Positions 44,716 to 55,789 of a stretch of DNA of 64,000 nt are shown piece by piece. The notes under the pieces were generated by a model. It saw only the letters and a program-made list of their open reading frames with translations. It had not been told where the DNA came from and ran no database searches. This DNA is from Oreohelix idahoensis (Eukaryota; Mollusca; Gastropoda; Stylommatophora; Oreohelicidae). Position numbers and translations under genes: made by a program. The stretch spans positions 434,001 to 498,000 of the forward strand of contig JAMPIV010008047.1 in the NCBI GenBank assembly GCA_024509875.1, read 5' to 3'. The stretch's first letter is position 1; each line of letters opens with the position of its first letter.

Positions 44716-44940
44716 AAGTGTGCTGGTGACACAGGCATTATATACTGCAGCTTCGGTCTTTGATGTGAGTTTAGAGCTTCCCCAAACACGCGATGTGAGG
44801 CGGGCAAAGGTAGCTGCAGCTTTGGCAATGCGGCTGTCAATTTCTGTGTCCAGAGAGAGTTTGTCATTGATGGTAGACCCCAGATATGTGAAGTGGTGCA
44901 CACTGCCAATTCATACTTATCTATAGTGATAACTGGTGCA

Positions 44941-45189
44941 GCTCATAAAATAATAGGAGCCATAAAGAAATGACATAAGTATGTCCATAGAAAAGGCTGA
45001 AGATGTGGCATGGTATCTTCTGTATTCTTCTTATGTTTGTCGTCCCTGAATATTACCACATCATTTCATTTGATGTCTCCGTGTCTCTCTGAATTAAAAA
45101 AATATACGTACAGAGTTTGAGTTGAGAACCAAGTTCTGTGAGGAATACTTGGAGAATCACTATATTTTTTTTAACTATCACAACACTAG
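44941..45189. other. intronic sequence ahead of EFHB exon 2
   Basis: No repeat identified. It ends in a T-rich tract (tattttttttaactatcacaacactag), a good 3' splice site. Confidence 0.5.
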
Positions 45190-45311
45190 GCAAGAAAAGT
45201 CCTACCAGAGACACCAGCGAGCTCCATTAGGAAAATCATATGATCAGACACCTAGTTTACCTAAAGGCTTGGACCCACTAAAGTGTACTTTTGGCTTGCC
45301 CACACCACTGG
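45190..45311 (+). CDS. EFHB: EFHB exon 2 of 6
   Basis: Acceptor ...CACTAG at 45188-45189. The first base completes the Arg codon begun at 9060-9061. It encodes QEKSYQRHQRAPLGKSYDQ, SLPKGLDPLKCTFGLPTPL. The QRAPLGKS.DQ...LPKG block is the most recognisable EFHB signature. It ends CTGG|GTAAGT with one base left over, which matches the 2-base start of the next exon (Asp codon). An AG at 45113 is also open, but would add residues unlike the family and break the phase with exon 1. Confidence 0.9.
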
Positions 45312-45636
45312 GTAAGTGTGGTCATTATCATCATCATTCCTTATTGTTCCATAAAATAAAAACATATAACTGTTATTGTTGCTTGTCACTGATGTCAGTT
45401 TGGACCATCTTTGTCAACTCTGCCCCTGAATATCCACTACCTTGGCTATCTTTTCCACTTTACTTCTTGAGATTCTCCTTATTCTCCCCACTCTTATGTT
45501 TCCCTGTGAGTTCCAGTCAAAACCATGTCTGGTTATACTGTTTGGTTGTTTCCTGCAAGTGTATCCATCTGATCCTCACTTTCTCTGTTTAATCTATAGA
45601 TGTACTGGTTTTTCAATGGTTGTGTTTCACATATAA

Positions 45637-45893
45637 AGGTCAAGGTAGTCCTAAAGCAGATACTGCCGTAGGGGAGTGAAGTGTTAGAGACTTCACCGTA
45701 CTAGGTCCAGCATCGAGAGGTGGTGTGACCACTTCCCTTCCTTGCTGCCTTTTTCATTCCTTAACTCATAGCCAGGTACCCATTTACAGCAGGGTAGACT
45801 GGAGCATATCAGTACTGTCATTCAAACCCAGCACCTTTGCCACGAGTGGCCAGCGCTCTAACCACTCTGTCAATCGGACACTCGTTTCATATA
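45637..45893 (-). mobile_element. tRNA-derived SINE 2
   Basis: Flanked by GTTTCAYATATAA (45624-45636, 45894-45906; one mismatch). The minus-strand head has A-box TGACAGAGTGGTTAGAG and a B-box-like GGGTTTGAATG. The body has GTAAATGGGTACC. It belongs to a different family from SINE 1, but shares the GGGTACC core. Confidence 0.85.
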
Positions 45894-45909
45894 TAACAAG
45901 GTGAAGATA

Positions 45910-46595
45910 AAGCAAAAAAAAAAAAAAAAAAAAATAAAGTAATAAAAATTGCTGTTGATTCAGTTTTATAATTGAATAGTACACTCAAAAACATAAAACC
46001 TTTTGGGTTTTAGCCTTTGTCAGCCTCAGTTATAAACAGGAGGCAGCGGTAATGAATATAAAAAGGTTAAGAGAAAAGAATACAGGGCATTGAAACGTAT
46101 GGAAAAAATAGATGAAAAGAAAAGCAGATAAAAGACACTGAAAAATGAAATGGAACAAAGAACACAAGTAACATGAGAAAAAGTTGCACTAAATAAGCCA
46201 GTAAAAATACAGAACAAGAAACAAGGAAAAGTCAGTGCAAAGATTATAATACAGTGATATACGGTACTGAGACTTGACAAAGAAACAAAGTGTGTATGAC
46301 TAAATTATGTATATTTTCCCTCATGGACCAGACTGTCTATCTAAATTGAAGTGTGCTACCAACAGGGCTCAGTTATTTATTTGTAGAAATCAAGTACTGG
46401 CTCAGTTTGTTAGTTCAGTGCTAGTATAATTAACTGTTTAGACTCTCAGTCTGTTCCACTTAAGTTTCCAGATATCCACATTTATAACTACTCGTATCAT
46501 TGGAAAGCACATAAAAAACTGTTAACACTCACATCACCACCACCGCTGCCCTGTGCCATTCCTGACATGACAGAGGAGACAAAGAATAGTACTAC
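45910..46595. other. intronic sequence with poly-A and a relic of the foldback motif
   Basis: A poly-A run at 45914-45934. 45957-46030 resembles one arm of the foldback element (TTCAGTTTTATAA...TTTTGGGTTTTAGCCTTTGTCAGC), about half as conserved. The rest is unassigned. Confidence 0.45.
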
Positions 46596-46599
46596 TGCT

Positions 46600-46775
46600 C
46601 CATCAAACATGTCTTAGAAGACGACGAATAGAGTTTTTGCGTGGGAGCTGGCAATCTCATCATATCAGACAAACTTCTACAGAAACCACTGATGCAATAG
46701 CACATACTTTGATGCAGGCTTACCTGCAGTGGCCAGCTGTACTGATGGCTGCTTGCTCCATAAGGAGCAAACAGG
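46600..46775 (-). repeat. dispersed repeat R170, copy 1
   Basis: Read on the minus strand it aligns with 47578-47770 and 51965-52150 (TGCTCCTTATGGAGCA, then CAGCTGGCC, CCTGCATCAA, GTGGTTTCTG). No family recognised. Confidence 0.7.
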
Positions 46776-46794
46776 GAGTGATAATGATGATGAT

Positions 46795-47125
46795 TACCAC
46801 CACCAGCAGCAACAAATACCAGCACCACCAGCAGCAACAAATACCAGCACCACCAGCAGCAACAAATACCAGCACCACCAGCAGCAACAAATACCAGCAC
46901 CACCAGCAGCAACAAATACCACCACCACCAGCAGCAACAAATACCACCACCACCAGCAGCAACAAATATCAGCACCACCAGCAGCAACAAATACCAGCAC
47001 CACCAGCAGCAACAAATATCACCACCACCAGCATCAACAAATACCAGCACCACCAGCAGCAACAAATACCACCACCACCAGCAGCAACAAATACCACCAC
47101 CACCAGCAGCAACACATACCAGCAG
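46795..47125. repeat. 25-bp minisatellite
   Basis: About 13 units of TACCAGCACCACCAGCAGCAACAAA with exact 25-bp spacing and few substitutions (AGC/ACC). It is open in several frames, but only because the unit lacks stops. It ends about 50 bp before EFHB exon 3. Confidence 0.92.
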
Positions 47126-47175
47126 AAAGTAATAAAATAAGTTTCTATTTGTGTTATCATGTGATAAATCTGAAG

Positions 47176-47333
47176 ATATTGGAGCTGGTGCCTTAATCAA
47201 TCCAAACAAGAATTATGACCAAGTTTTCAAAGAAGCAAGCGAGGGCCATGACCTGTATGTCAGATCTCATGCAGACTATTATCCACTGGAACGTGTCTGC
47301 CGAAGGTACACAAGCCCGAACTTCCACCCACAG
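47176..47333 (+). CDS. EFHB: EFHB exon 3 of 6
   Basis: An acceptor AG at 47174-47175 starts with AT, completing GAT (Asp) with the last base of exon 2. It encodes IGAGALINPNKNYDQVFKEA, EGHDLYVRSHADYYPLERVC and YTSPNFHPQ. The blocks INP.K.Y..VF.EA.EGH..YV.SH.DY fit EFHB. It ends CAG|GTGAGA in phase 0. The polypyrimidine tract is weak, so the exact start is slightly less certain than for the other exons. Confidence 0.85.
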
Positions 47334-47577
47334 GTGAGATATCTACATGAATTGATATATGAATCAAGTTGAATTAAAATACAAACATGTAAATAAATAT
47401 GGCCGTTGTTTTGACACATAGAGTAATTGAAGGGTTAAGAAATTTAGTGCAATAGCAGAAAGGTTGAAGATTGATAGGTGACAAAGTGAATTCTGATGGG
47501 CGTGTCAATTAATGATGGTGGGCGTGTCAATGATGGTGGGCGTGTCAATTAATGATGGTGGTGTGCAAAAGTGCAGA

Positions 47578-47770
47578 CTTGTTCTTTTTCCTTTTCGCTC
47601 CTTATGGAGCATGGAGCCCCCACTACACCTGGCCCCCTTGCAAGAAGTTTGCATCAAAGCTTTCATGTGCTGTTGTAGTAGGTGGTTTCTGCAACAATTT
47701 GTCTTACAAGATGAATGTACCAGCCTCACACCTTACATATTAGTTATCTTTTATGACAAGCCTGAGGAAG
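47578..47770 (+). repeat. dispersed repeat R170, copy 2
   Basis: Plus-strand copy starting TTTCGCTCCTTATGGAGCATG, with CTTGCAAGAAGTTTGCATCAAAG and GGTGGTTTCTGCAAC. Aligns with copies 1 and 3. Confidence 0.7.
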
Positions 47771-47839
47771 TTATAGTCCTACGCTTTCTTTGTTTCTCTG
47801 ACTCCACAGAGACCACTGGACATAAAACTGCTGTGGTGA

Positions 47840-49285
47840 TTTGTGACTCTTAATTGTGGTGTCTAGTTGTGGTGGTGATTTGTGACTCTTAATTGTGGTG
47901 TCTAGTTGTGGTGGTGATTTGTGACTCTTAATTGTGGTGTCTAGTTGTGATGATGATGTGTGACTCTTAATTGTGGTGTCTAGTTGTGGTGGTGATGCGT
48001 GACTCTTAATTGTAGTGTCTAGTCATGGTGGTGATGCGTGACTCTTAATTGTGGTATCAAGTTGTGATGATGATGTGTGACTCTTAATTGTGGTGTCTAG
48101 TTGTGATGATGATGTGTGACTCTTAATAGTGGTGTCTAGTCATGGTGGTGATGCGTGACTCTTAATTGTGGTATCAAGTTGTGGTTGTGATGTGTGACCC
48201 TTAATAGTGGTGTCTAGTTGTAATGGTGATGTGTGACGCTTAATTGTGGTATCAAGTTGTGGTTGTGATGTGTGACCTGTAATAGTGGTGTCTAATTGTG
48301 GTGATGTGTGACTTAATTGTGGTGTCTAATTGTAATGGTGATGTGTGACTCTTAATTGTGTTGTGATGGTGATGTATGACTCTTAATTGTGGTGTCTAGT
48401 CGTGATGGTGATGTGCGACTCTTAACTATGGTGTCTAGTTGTGGTGGTGATTTGTGACTCTGAATTGTGGTGTCTAGTTGGGATGGTGATGTGTGACTCT
48501 TAATAATGGTGTCTAGTTGTGGTGGTGATGTGTGACTCTTAATTGTGGTGTCTAGTTGTTGTGAGTGTGGATGGTGTCTAGTTGTGATGGTGTGTGACTC
48601 TTAATTAATTGTGGTGGTGATGTGTGACTCTTCTATTGTGTGTGTGGTGGTGGTGATGTGTGACTCTTAATTGTGGTGTCTAGTTGTGATGGTGATGTGT
48701 GACTCTTAATTGTGGTGTCTAGTTGTGGTGGTGATGTGTGACTCTTAATTGTGGTGTCTAGTTGTGATGGTGATGTGTGACTCTTAATAGTGTTTTCTAG
48801 TTGTGATGGTGATGTGTGACTCTTAATAATGGTGTCTAGTTGTGGTGGTGATTTGTGACTCTGAATTGTGGTGTCTAGTTGTGATGGTGATGTGTGACTC
48901 TTAATAGTGGTGTCTAGTCGTGGTGGTGATATGTGACTCTTAATTGTGGTGTCTAGTTGTGGTGGTGATGTGTGACTCTTAATTGTGGTGTCTAGTTGTG
49001 ATGGTGATGTGTGACTCTTAATAGTGTTTTCTAGTTGTGATGGTGATGTGTGACTCTTAATAATGGTGTCTAGTTGTGGTGGTGATGTGTGACTCTTAAT
49101 TGTGGTGTCTAGTTGTGATGGTGATGTGTGACTCTTAATAGTGTTTTCTAGTTGTGATGGTGATGTGTGACTCTTAATAATGGTGTCTAGTTGGGATGGT
49201 GATGTGTGACTCTTAATAATGGTGTCTAGTTGGGATGGTGATGTGTGACTCTTAATAGCGGCATCCAGTTGTGATGGTGATGAGT
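47840..49285. repeat. 39-bp minisatellite array, about 1.45 kb
   Basis: Units of about 39 bp (GTGATGTGTGACTCTTAATTGTGGTGTCTAGTTGTGATG type), some shortened. The 48633-49373 open frame on the minus strand is only this repeat read as a 13-residue period (SQLDTTIKSHTSP). The array ends about 60 bp before EFHB exon 4. Confidence 0.95.
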
Positions 49286-49346
49286 GACTGTGGTGATTAT
49301 TTGAATGTATATCAATTAAATTTCTCTTCTCTAAATGTCTGTGAAG

Positions 49347-49513
49347 AAACGCTATGGCCTGCCAACACCCCACTGTAACGATGGCAAGAAAACAAAAGAG
49401 TCACTGTTGTGGTTTCATGAAACTCAGGCAGACCTCGCTACAAAGATTGTCAGCAAACGGTTGGAAGAATTTAGGGAAAAATATCAACCTCAGCTTGGAA
49501 AAGCGCTTGATCC
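49347..49513 (+). CDS. EFHB: EFHB exon 4 of 6
   Basis: Acceptor after tttctcttctctaaatgtctgtgaag, phase 0. It encodes KRYGLPTPHCNDGKKTKESL, WFHETQADLATKIVSKRLEE and EKYQPQLGKALDP. The YG.PTPH.NDG and KIVSKR...F.EK....LG..LDP blocks are characteristic of EFHB. It ends GATCC|GTAAGT with two bases of a Pro codon, completed by the A that opens exon 5. Confidence 0.9.
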
Positions 49514-49776
49514 GTAAGTCTTTCTTCTTAAACGCAAAGATGTCTTTCTTTTTAAAATGTGTCCTTACAGAAAAGTTCGACCTTAATGTGATAGGATAAA
49601 TTTCATCCCCAAATATCGCTGATGGTGGTCTTCAAGCTTTTTGGATCTTCTGAATCTTTCAGCCTAACTTAAAAGAGTTGAAGACTCTAAATGTAAAGAG
49701 ACAAAGAACCTCTGATGATAGTTTTTCCATAGTATCAGTATGTCTAAAATCTGACTAAGAACTTCACAGTTTACAT

Positions 49777-51840
49777 CATCATCATCATCTCAACCCATAA
49801 CCCGTCATGGGACGTAGGGGTGCCATGGTGGAAGCATCAGCAGACAGGGTCCTCCACTGCTCTCTATTCTCAGCAATGCGTACAAGTGTGGAAAAACCAT
49901 GTCCTGCCCATTCTTTGATGTTATCAGCCCAGGATTTTCTTTGCCTTCCTCTTCTCCGTTTACCTTCGACTGTTCCCTGGAGGATCGTTTTCGAAAGGGA
50001 GTCATGACGAGTTACATGCCCAAACCAGGCAAGCTTTCGACGTTTCACTATTGACAAAAGTGGTTCTTGGTGGCCTGCATAGGTGTTTATCTTCTCTCTA
50101 ACATAGACATCTGTTTTGTGCTCTTTATAGCAAATGCGCAAAATTCTTCTATAACATTTATGCTCGAAAGCCTGAATCCTTCGCTCCGTATCTGCAGTGA
50201 GTGTCCAGCCCTCACGCCCATACAAGAGAATAGATAATATAAGTGATTTGTATAATTTGATCTTCACAGGAAAACTGATGTTACTTTTCCAGATCACATT
50301 CAACCTTGTCATGGCAGCTGAGACCATCTCAAGTCTTGTCTTGATTTCCTTACTTGATCTTCCATCACTACATATAGTGGACCCGAGATATTTAAAGGTG
50401 TTAACTTCTTCTAACGTTTGCCTATTTAACGTAATGTTGGTCGGAACATATTTCTTATGGCTATTCACCAATATCTTGCTTTTTTCTATATTAATTTCCA
50501 TCCCATACGTTCTTGTTACTTTCTCCAGTCTAGAGGTAAGGTCTTGAAGTTCTGATTCTGTTCCAGCTATCAGATCAATATCATCAGCAAAACGTAGATT
50601 ACACAGAGGTCGGCCTCCAATCGATATGGTTGATTTATAATCGTAGAGAGCCTCCTGCATAATATGTTCTAGATATATATTAAAGAGCACTGGTGACAGG
50701 ATACATCCCTGGCGAACTCCTACAGTTGTTTTGAAAAATTCTCCAATGTCGTTGCTTGCAAAAACAGCACTGCTTGCGTCCTTGTATAGTGCTTCAATGA
50801 TATCTATGATGTTGGTATCAAAATTGAATTTTCTCATTATTTGCCATAAGCCTTCATGCCAGACTCGATCGAAGGCTTTTGTGAAATCGATGAAGTTATG
50901 GTATAAATCATGTTGATGCTGGAGATGTTTTTCGGATTTCCTTTTTTTTGGAAGCGGTATTACTAATGACTGCGTCCATTCTTTTGGCCATTTTTTTTGT
51001 ACTCCATATCTTCTGGCAAATTGTTGTCATGATTTTTACTATATCTGGTCCACCATATTTCAAGAGCTCTACTGGTATATTATCCACACCCGGTGACTTC
51101 CCTCCTTTCATCGAACATATAGCCTCTTCCACTTCTTCCCGTAGTATTGCTGCATTTCCGAGTTCTCTGTTTTCGCACTTAATGTTGTTTAATGTGCCTA
51201 AGTCAGTGTCAAGTTTACAGTTATATAATTCTTTACAATATTCTGTCCACCTTCTCATTACAGCTGTTTTTTCATTGAGCAGAGTCCCATTGCTATCTTC
51301 TATGACAGTTACCCTGGGCTGTTGGGGTTTTGATAGTCTTCTTAATGTGTCAAAAGCTGCCTTGCTGTTACCTTTTATTAGCCCCGTATTAATGGACTCA
51401 CATTGATCAGCTACCCTTTTTCTTTGGCCTGTTTCATTTTCTTTCTAATATTTTTATTCACCATACTGTATTGCCATGCTGCTTCAGGAACCTCTTTCTT
51501 AACCTTTTTCATTTCCCGCCGTGTATCACATAACTTCAGAATGTCATCTGTAACCCATGGTTTGTTTATTTTCTTTCTTTTACCAAGTATTTCTGTTGCT
51601 GATTCAATGAGCACGTCTTTCATGTTCTCTGTGATTGAGTTGATATCATCCTCCAAAAAGTTGAGAGCTGCGAATTTTCCTCCAACAGTTGCCTCAAAGA
51701 TTCCCGCGATTTCTGGATCTTTCAATTTGTCTAAATTGAATCTTAACTGAGAACATCTGTTTTGATTATAGTTCTTTTTGAGTTTAAGCTTGAGCGTCAT
51801 CAATACCATGTCGTGATCACTACCAATGTCGGCGCCAGGA
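49777..51840 (-). pseudogene. LINE-D (RTE-like), 5'-truncated
   Basis: It begins at the endonuclease end (IGSDHDMVLMTLKLKLK, about 51830). A linker follows (51809-51411), then an RT start with frameshifts (51258-50908; SPGVDNIPVELLKYGG). The main RT is an open 350-codon frame (50837-49785): VGVRQGCILSPVLFNIYLE, catalytic LRFADDIDLIAG, KYLGSTICSDGRSSKEIKTR and the tail RGRQRKSWADNIKEW. It ends in a short (CAT)n run at 49777, a typical RTE 3' microsatellite. It sits in the intron between EFHB exons 4 and 5. Confidence 0.82.
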
Positions 51841-51964
51841 AAAGTCCAGTTTACATACCATTATATTATTACAATACCACTATCGGTTATTTTGTTATTA
51901 TAATATAACGACAGTATATCCATTGTATTAATATAATGTCATAACAGTATATCATCATTTTTCT

Positions 51965-52150
51965 TTTCGACCCTCAAGAAGCCATCACTGCAGCTGGTCC
52001 CTTTACAAGAAGCCTGCACCAAGCATTTGCCTGCTCTTACAGTCGTGGTTTCTGTGGTAACATGTTTTATATGGTGAGGTTGTCAGTCGCATGCACAACC
52101 ACATATTAGTCCACCTTGTATGACATATCTGAGGGTGTAGACTTTCTCTG
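51965..52150 (+). repeat. dispersed repeat R170, copy 3
   Basis: Aligns with the copies at 46600 and 47578 through CAGCTGGTCCCTTTACAAGAAGCCTGCACCAA-type blocks and GTGGTTTCTGTGG. More diverged at its ends. Confidence 0.65.
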
Positions 52151-53060
52151 TCTTTTCCAGACAATTTCGAAACTATACAAGGCATAATAATAAATGCAGG
52201 ATGTTAAATTATTGTGATATAACTAGAGAATGCTATTTTATAAGATCAGTTATCTTACAAGCGCCTGCAGTTTACCTAATTTATTATTTATGTTTTAGAT
52301 GGTTCCTAATTAGTCTTCTCTGTATGCACAAATCTAAAGGGACTGGAACATATTACTTCAATTTTTTTTAAAATTGTTTCTTTGATACAAAATAATGTAA
52401 GATGGCAGCCAATATGAAACCACTGTTAAGAGGATAATACTGGTGGTCAAATATATATATAACAAAATGTGTGACAGATATTAACATTTCTGCTTCTTTT
52501 TCTTCCTTGTTTGCCCTCTGACTTCCACATTAATGACTCCAATAAAGGCAGTAGTCAGCTCAAGGTCCCTGATATCTCCAAACAGCTTTTCATGGAGAGA
52601 AGTCGGTTGTTGTCATATGCTACTACATTCACTGCTATAAGTTGGGCAAGACTGCAGAAGATATTTGGTTGCCAATGGGTTGATGCCACAGGTGTATAGA
52701 TGGTACCTCAAACTGTTGTGAAAATCATCATGCCTTTTCTGTGCTAAGCCATTTTGAATGGTATAGAAAATAGACACTGAGTAAGCAGTTAGGCTGACAC
52801 TCTTGATTTGTAAATATACAAAAATTTTAGGGAATTAGTCATGTTAACAGAATTAAGTAAATAAATTAGATTTGTAAAATCTAGGAATTAAAAGCGAAAT
52901 AATGGAAGAGAAAATAAGTATATATTTTCACTATTGGCGTGAAGATGATGGTGATGTAAATGAGGAGGAAACATCAAGAGGTTGACATGAAGTAGTCTGT
53001 TAGAGTGTTTCTTATGAATTGGTTGGATAGGAGTGAAGAAATAAAATACAAATTTCAAGC
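52151..53060. other. unassigned intronic sequence
   Basis: AT-rich. No gene or known repeat recognised, including the 62-codon open frame at 52511. Confidence 0.4.
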
Positions 53061-53064
53061 TATA

Positions 53065-54145
53065 TAAAAAAATGTGTTACTTCATAAGACAGACTTCGTA
53101 GTCATTTCACCTCATATAAAAATGTGTTACTTCATAAGACAAATATAGTCTTCATAGTCATTTCACCTCATATAAAAATGTGTTACTTCATAAGACAGAC
53201 TTCGTAGTCATTTCACCTCATATAAAAATGTGTTACTTCATAAGACAAATATAGTCTTCATAGTCATTTCACCTCATATAAAAAGGTGAATTTATAAGAC
53301 AAATATAGTCTTCATAGTCATTTCACCTCATGGGAGCCGCGCTAGCGTAGTGGTTACAACACCGCTCTGGCGACCGGGTGATACAGGATCAAACCCGGGC
53401 GACGGCATTTGAGGATTTTTCGTCGACCGGGATTTGGACTGGATTAACTCGAGACCTGGCGAGGACATTTGAAGGCGTGTCGTCGACCAGGGACTGGCGG
53501 CTCCTGAGCCGACCCAGCTGCAATGGGTACCTCCGAAATCGGCGAGTATTTGCCTGAATGGCGAGGGACACCTGTCTCTGTACAAGAAATAAAGGGATAC
53601 TCACGTAAAATCAATTTCAGGTTAGACATAAAAATAATAACCTGAGATTTCGCCTCGAGTATTAGCGGGCGTACGCAAAAAAAAAAAAAAAAAATTGCTT
53701 TGGCCTAGCGCCTTCAATAGATCATCTAAATTTGGAAATTACGATCATAATATACAACCAAGCTTCGTCTGTTTAATTCAAATGTTTCTCATAGTTCATT
53801 ACGCCTCATATAAAAAATGTGAATTTATAAGACAGTTGGAAAAATTATAGTCTTCAAATAGTCATTTCATATGTCTCATATAAAAATGTGTTATATTCAT
53901 AAGACAAATATAGTCTTTGTAGTCATTTCGCCTCATATAAAAATGTGTTACATAATGCAAGACAAATACAACGAACAACCTGGAGTGTGGTTTTGCCTTA
54001 GTCATTTTAGCCTCAAAAAAAAAATCACCGTTACTTCATAAGACAAATATAGTCTTCATAGTCATTTCGCCTCATATAAAAATGTGAATTTATAAGACAA
54101 ATATAGTCTTCGTAGTCATTTCACTTCATATAAAAATGTGTCACA
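53065..54145. repeat. about 50-60-bp minisatellite, split by a SINE
   Basis: Units contain CTCATATAAAAATGTGTTACTTCATAAGACA and TCTTCATAGTCATTTCACCT. At least five units lie at 53065-53332 and about five more, degenerate, at 53805-54145. The gap is SINE 3 plus about 110 bp. Confidence 0.88.
53333..53692 (+). mobile_element. tRNA-derived SINE 3
   Basis: Head GGGAGCCGCGCTAGCGTAGT contains an A-box (TAGCGTAGTGGTTA), with B-box-like GGATCAAACCC at tRNA spacing. The body has GCAATGGGTACC and a partly duplicated GTCGTCGACC/GTCGACCGGG segment, and a poly-A tail at 53676-53693. It lies within the minisatellite. No clear target duplication seen. Confidence 0.85.
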
Positions 54146-54309
54146 TTAGTGGCAGTTTACATAGTAGCACATCATACTACTGCCAAGTTGTTCTAAAATG
54201 TGCCATTTTATTGATAAGTCTGATAGAAACATTTAAAATAAATATAAATTAGTATTTTTTAATTTGTCTTAAGGGCTGAGAATTATGCGTTCAAATAATT
54301 TTTAAGACC

Positions 54310-54620
54310 TGGCATAAAATTGTATCAGAATCAGTTACAGAAACAAATGGTCACACACAAAATGATGCATACTACCAGCTCAACAGAAAAGAACAAATGG
54401 TAATCTTCAGACTCCACAAGGGCCACAACAGATTGGGATACCATCTATTCAACAAGCTAAAGATAGGAACTACTGATGAGTGTAACTGTGGCACTGATAA
54501 AATGACTGTTGAACATCTGTTTCAAAGATACCTACATATTTGCAACAGACAAAGCGCATCTGGCCGACATCAGTACCATTCGTGGAAAAGCTCTACAAAG
54601 GTGCAAATAGCCTCAAGCTG
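54310..54620 (+). pseudogene. C-terminal zinc region of an RNase H-bearing LINE
   Basis: The plus strand reads DAYYQLNRKEQMVIFRLHKGHNRL, GYHLFNKLKIGTTDECNCGTDKMTVEHLFQ. The RLxxGHNRL...HL and C.CG...T.EHL..C blocks follow RNase H in I-clade-type LINEs. About 85 codons remain. It probably belongs to the same family as 56315-57362. Confidence 0.7.
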
Positions 54621-54713
54621 ACTACTGTTTTCTTGGAAAACATTTAAGTAGACGTCTGAGAATGTAAGTAGAAGTAGAAATGTATGATTTATTTTTGCTG
54701 TTATATGACACAG

Positions 54714-54936
54714 AATCAAGGACACCTTGAATGTTCCTCCTGATCACACGTTTGGAGCTCTGTACAGACCCGACCCATATGGAGCAGGGGATATAATCCA
54801 CAATCGTAAGTTGGACAGTGTTTTAAATGGAAAAAAGAGCCAGAGAGCTGTCGTGGCTGCTATGAGACAGCAGCTGAAGAAACTCAACTACCATCACTTT
54901 AATAATCTTCTGGAGGCCTTTCGTTTCTATGACCAG
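54714..54936 (+). CDS. EFHB: EFHB exon 5 of 6
   Basis: Acceptor TGACACAG; the first A completes the Pro codon from exon 4. It encodes IKDTLNVPPDHTFGALYRPD, YGAGDIIHNRKLD, GKKSQRAVVAAMRQQLKKLN, YHHFNNLLEAFRFYDQ. The NVPPDHTFGAL...YG.GD.IHNR block is a hallmark of EFHB, and LL.AFR.YD leads into the first EF-hand. It ends GACCAG|GTGAGA in phase 0, cutting the first EF-hand loop after Asp-Gln. Confidence 0.92.
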
Positions 54937-55780
54937 GTGAGAACTAGAAACACCTGAAGCAAGTTGACTTAAAGCATAGAAGTTTATTAATATTTCTCAG
55001 TTTTAGTTCATTATATCTCAAGTTCACATTTTCCCATGATTTTTCTGGTCCTTTCTTAGCACTTAGGTAATCTATCAAGATTGCAGTGTCTTTTCTTCTC
55101 TTTTTATCCATGGTGTTTTGAAATCTCGTATACATTTTTTTCTCACAGATTCTTGTCATTATTTAATGCATATGACTGGACGATAACTGTTTTAAACAGT
55201 TTTAAATTTGCTGATAGGATTCTGGGACCCATTGCTTCCCATTATATAAACCATACCTTCATCATGGTGCGCATTTTCTTCAGCACCATTTCTTATATAT
55301 TCAGGTTCTTTATATTCTTGTCCACCTTTTATTAGGTTCAGGATTTCGTTTTTTATAACTTTACATTCTGCTGCTGCCTATGCAGTTTTTTTTCTCCCTT
55401 GTTTAGTGTTTTAGCATACCAGCTGATCAGTCTAGATATTTTTATAGCAGGAAACAAGGTGAGTCAGTGGCCAAGACCACTTTTGACTTTCTGTGGGATG
55501 CACCAAAAACCTCTTTACCAGAGGACCTTCTTCCATCTTGGATACCTGTGGAATTATTTTAATTACTTGTTTTGGATGACTTGTTAAACTGATTTTGAGA
55601 TTTTTTTTTTGTTAGCTTATTATTTTTTGGTTTTTTAAAGGACCATCTTCATTGCACACGGACAACTCCATCAGAGCTCCTATCTCCTCCCTTAGATAAC
55701 ACAAGGAGGATCTCAGCACAGTGCAGGAACATTGTAGCACTGGCAAGGATCCCAATGTGTGTATATAGGAATCACACATT
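54937..55780. other. unassigned intronic sequence
   Basis: T-rich on the plus strand. No coding or repeat identity could be supported. Confidence 0.35.
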
Positions 55781-55789
55781 CTGTAAATA

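Larger units (their letters stand above)
43640..44940 (-). pseudogene. LINE-C copy 2, 3' half, with two insertions
   Basis: The minus strand has TYLGSTINDKLSLDTEIDSR and AAATFARLTSRVWGSS (44901-44720), then the tail, RWRGHVCRMEDGCI and RPQLRFKDVCKRDMRAL (43980-43800), ending in a Lys/Arg-rich KRKRRKEHQEN. A SINE (44433-44715) and a foldback element (43972-44235) interrupt it. Copy 1 at 10290-11265 serves as the uninterrupted reference. Confidence 0.78.

Noticed and set aside
45114..45189. Longer EFHB exon 2 starting at the AG of 45113
   Set aside because: The extra residues do not resemble the family and the phase would not match exon 1, whereas 45190 has a good polypyrimidine tract and correct phase.
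46592..47209. Long Cys/Trp- and Gln/Pro-rich frames on both strands
   Set aside because: Translations of the 25-bp minisatellite, open because the unit lacks stops.
46795..49285. CRISPR-like regular arrays
   Set aside because: The repeats are contiguous without unique spacers and the DNA is animal; these are minisatellites.
48633..49373. 246-codon open frame with 13-residue period (SQLDTTIKSHTSP)
   Set aside because: It is the 39-bp minisatellite translated; 39 is divisible by 3, so any stop-free frame stays open. No start context, no homology.
52511..52699. 62-codon plus-strand frame as a possible extra EFHB exon
   Set aside because: Exons 4 and 5 already join in phase with conserved sequence across the junction, and this frame lacks flanking splice sites.
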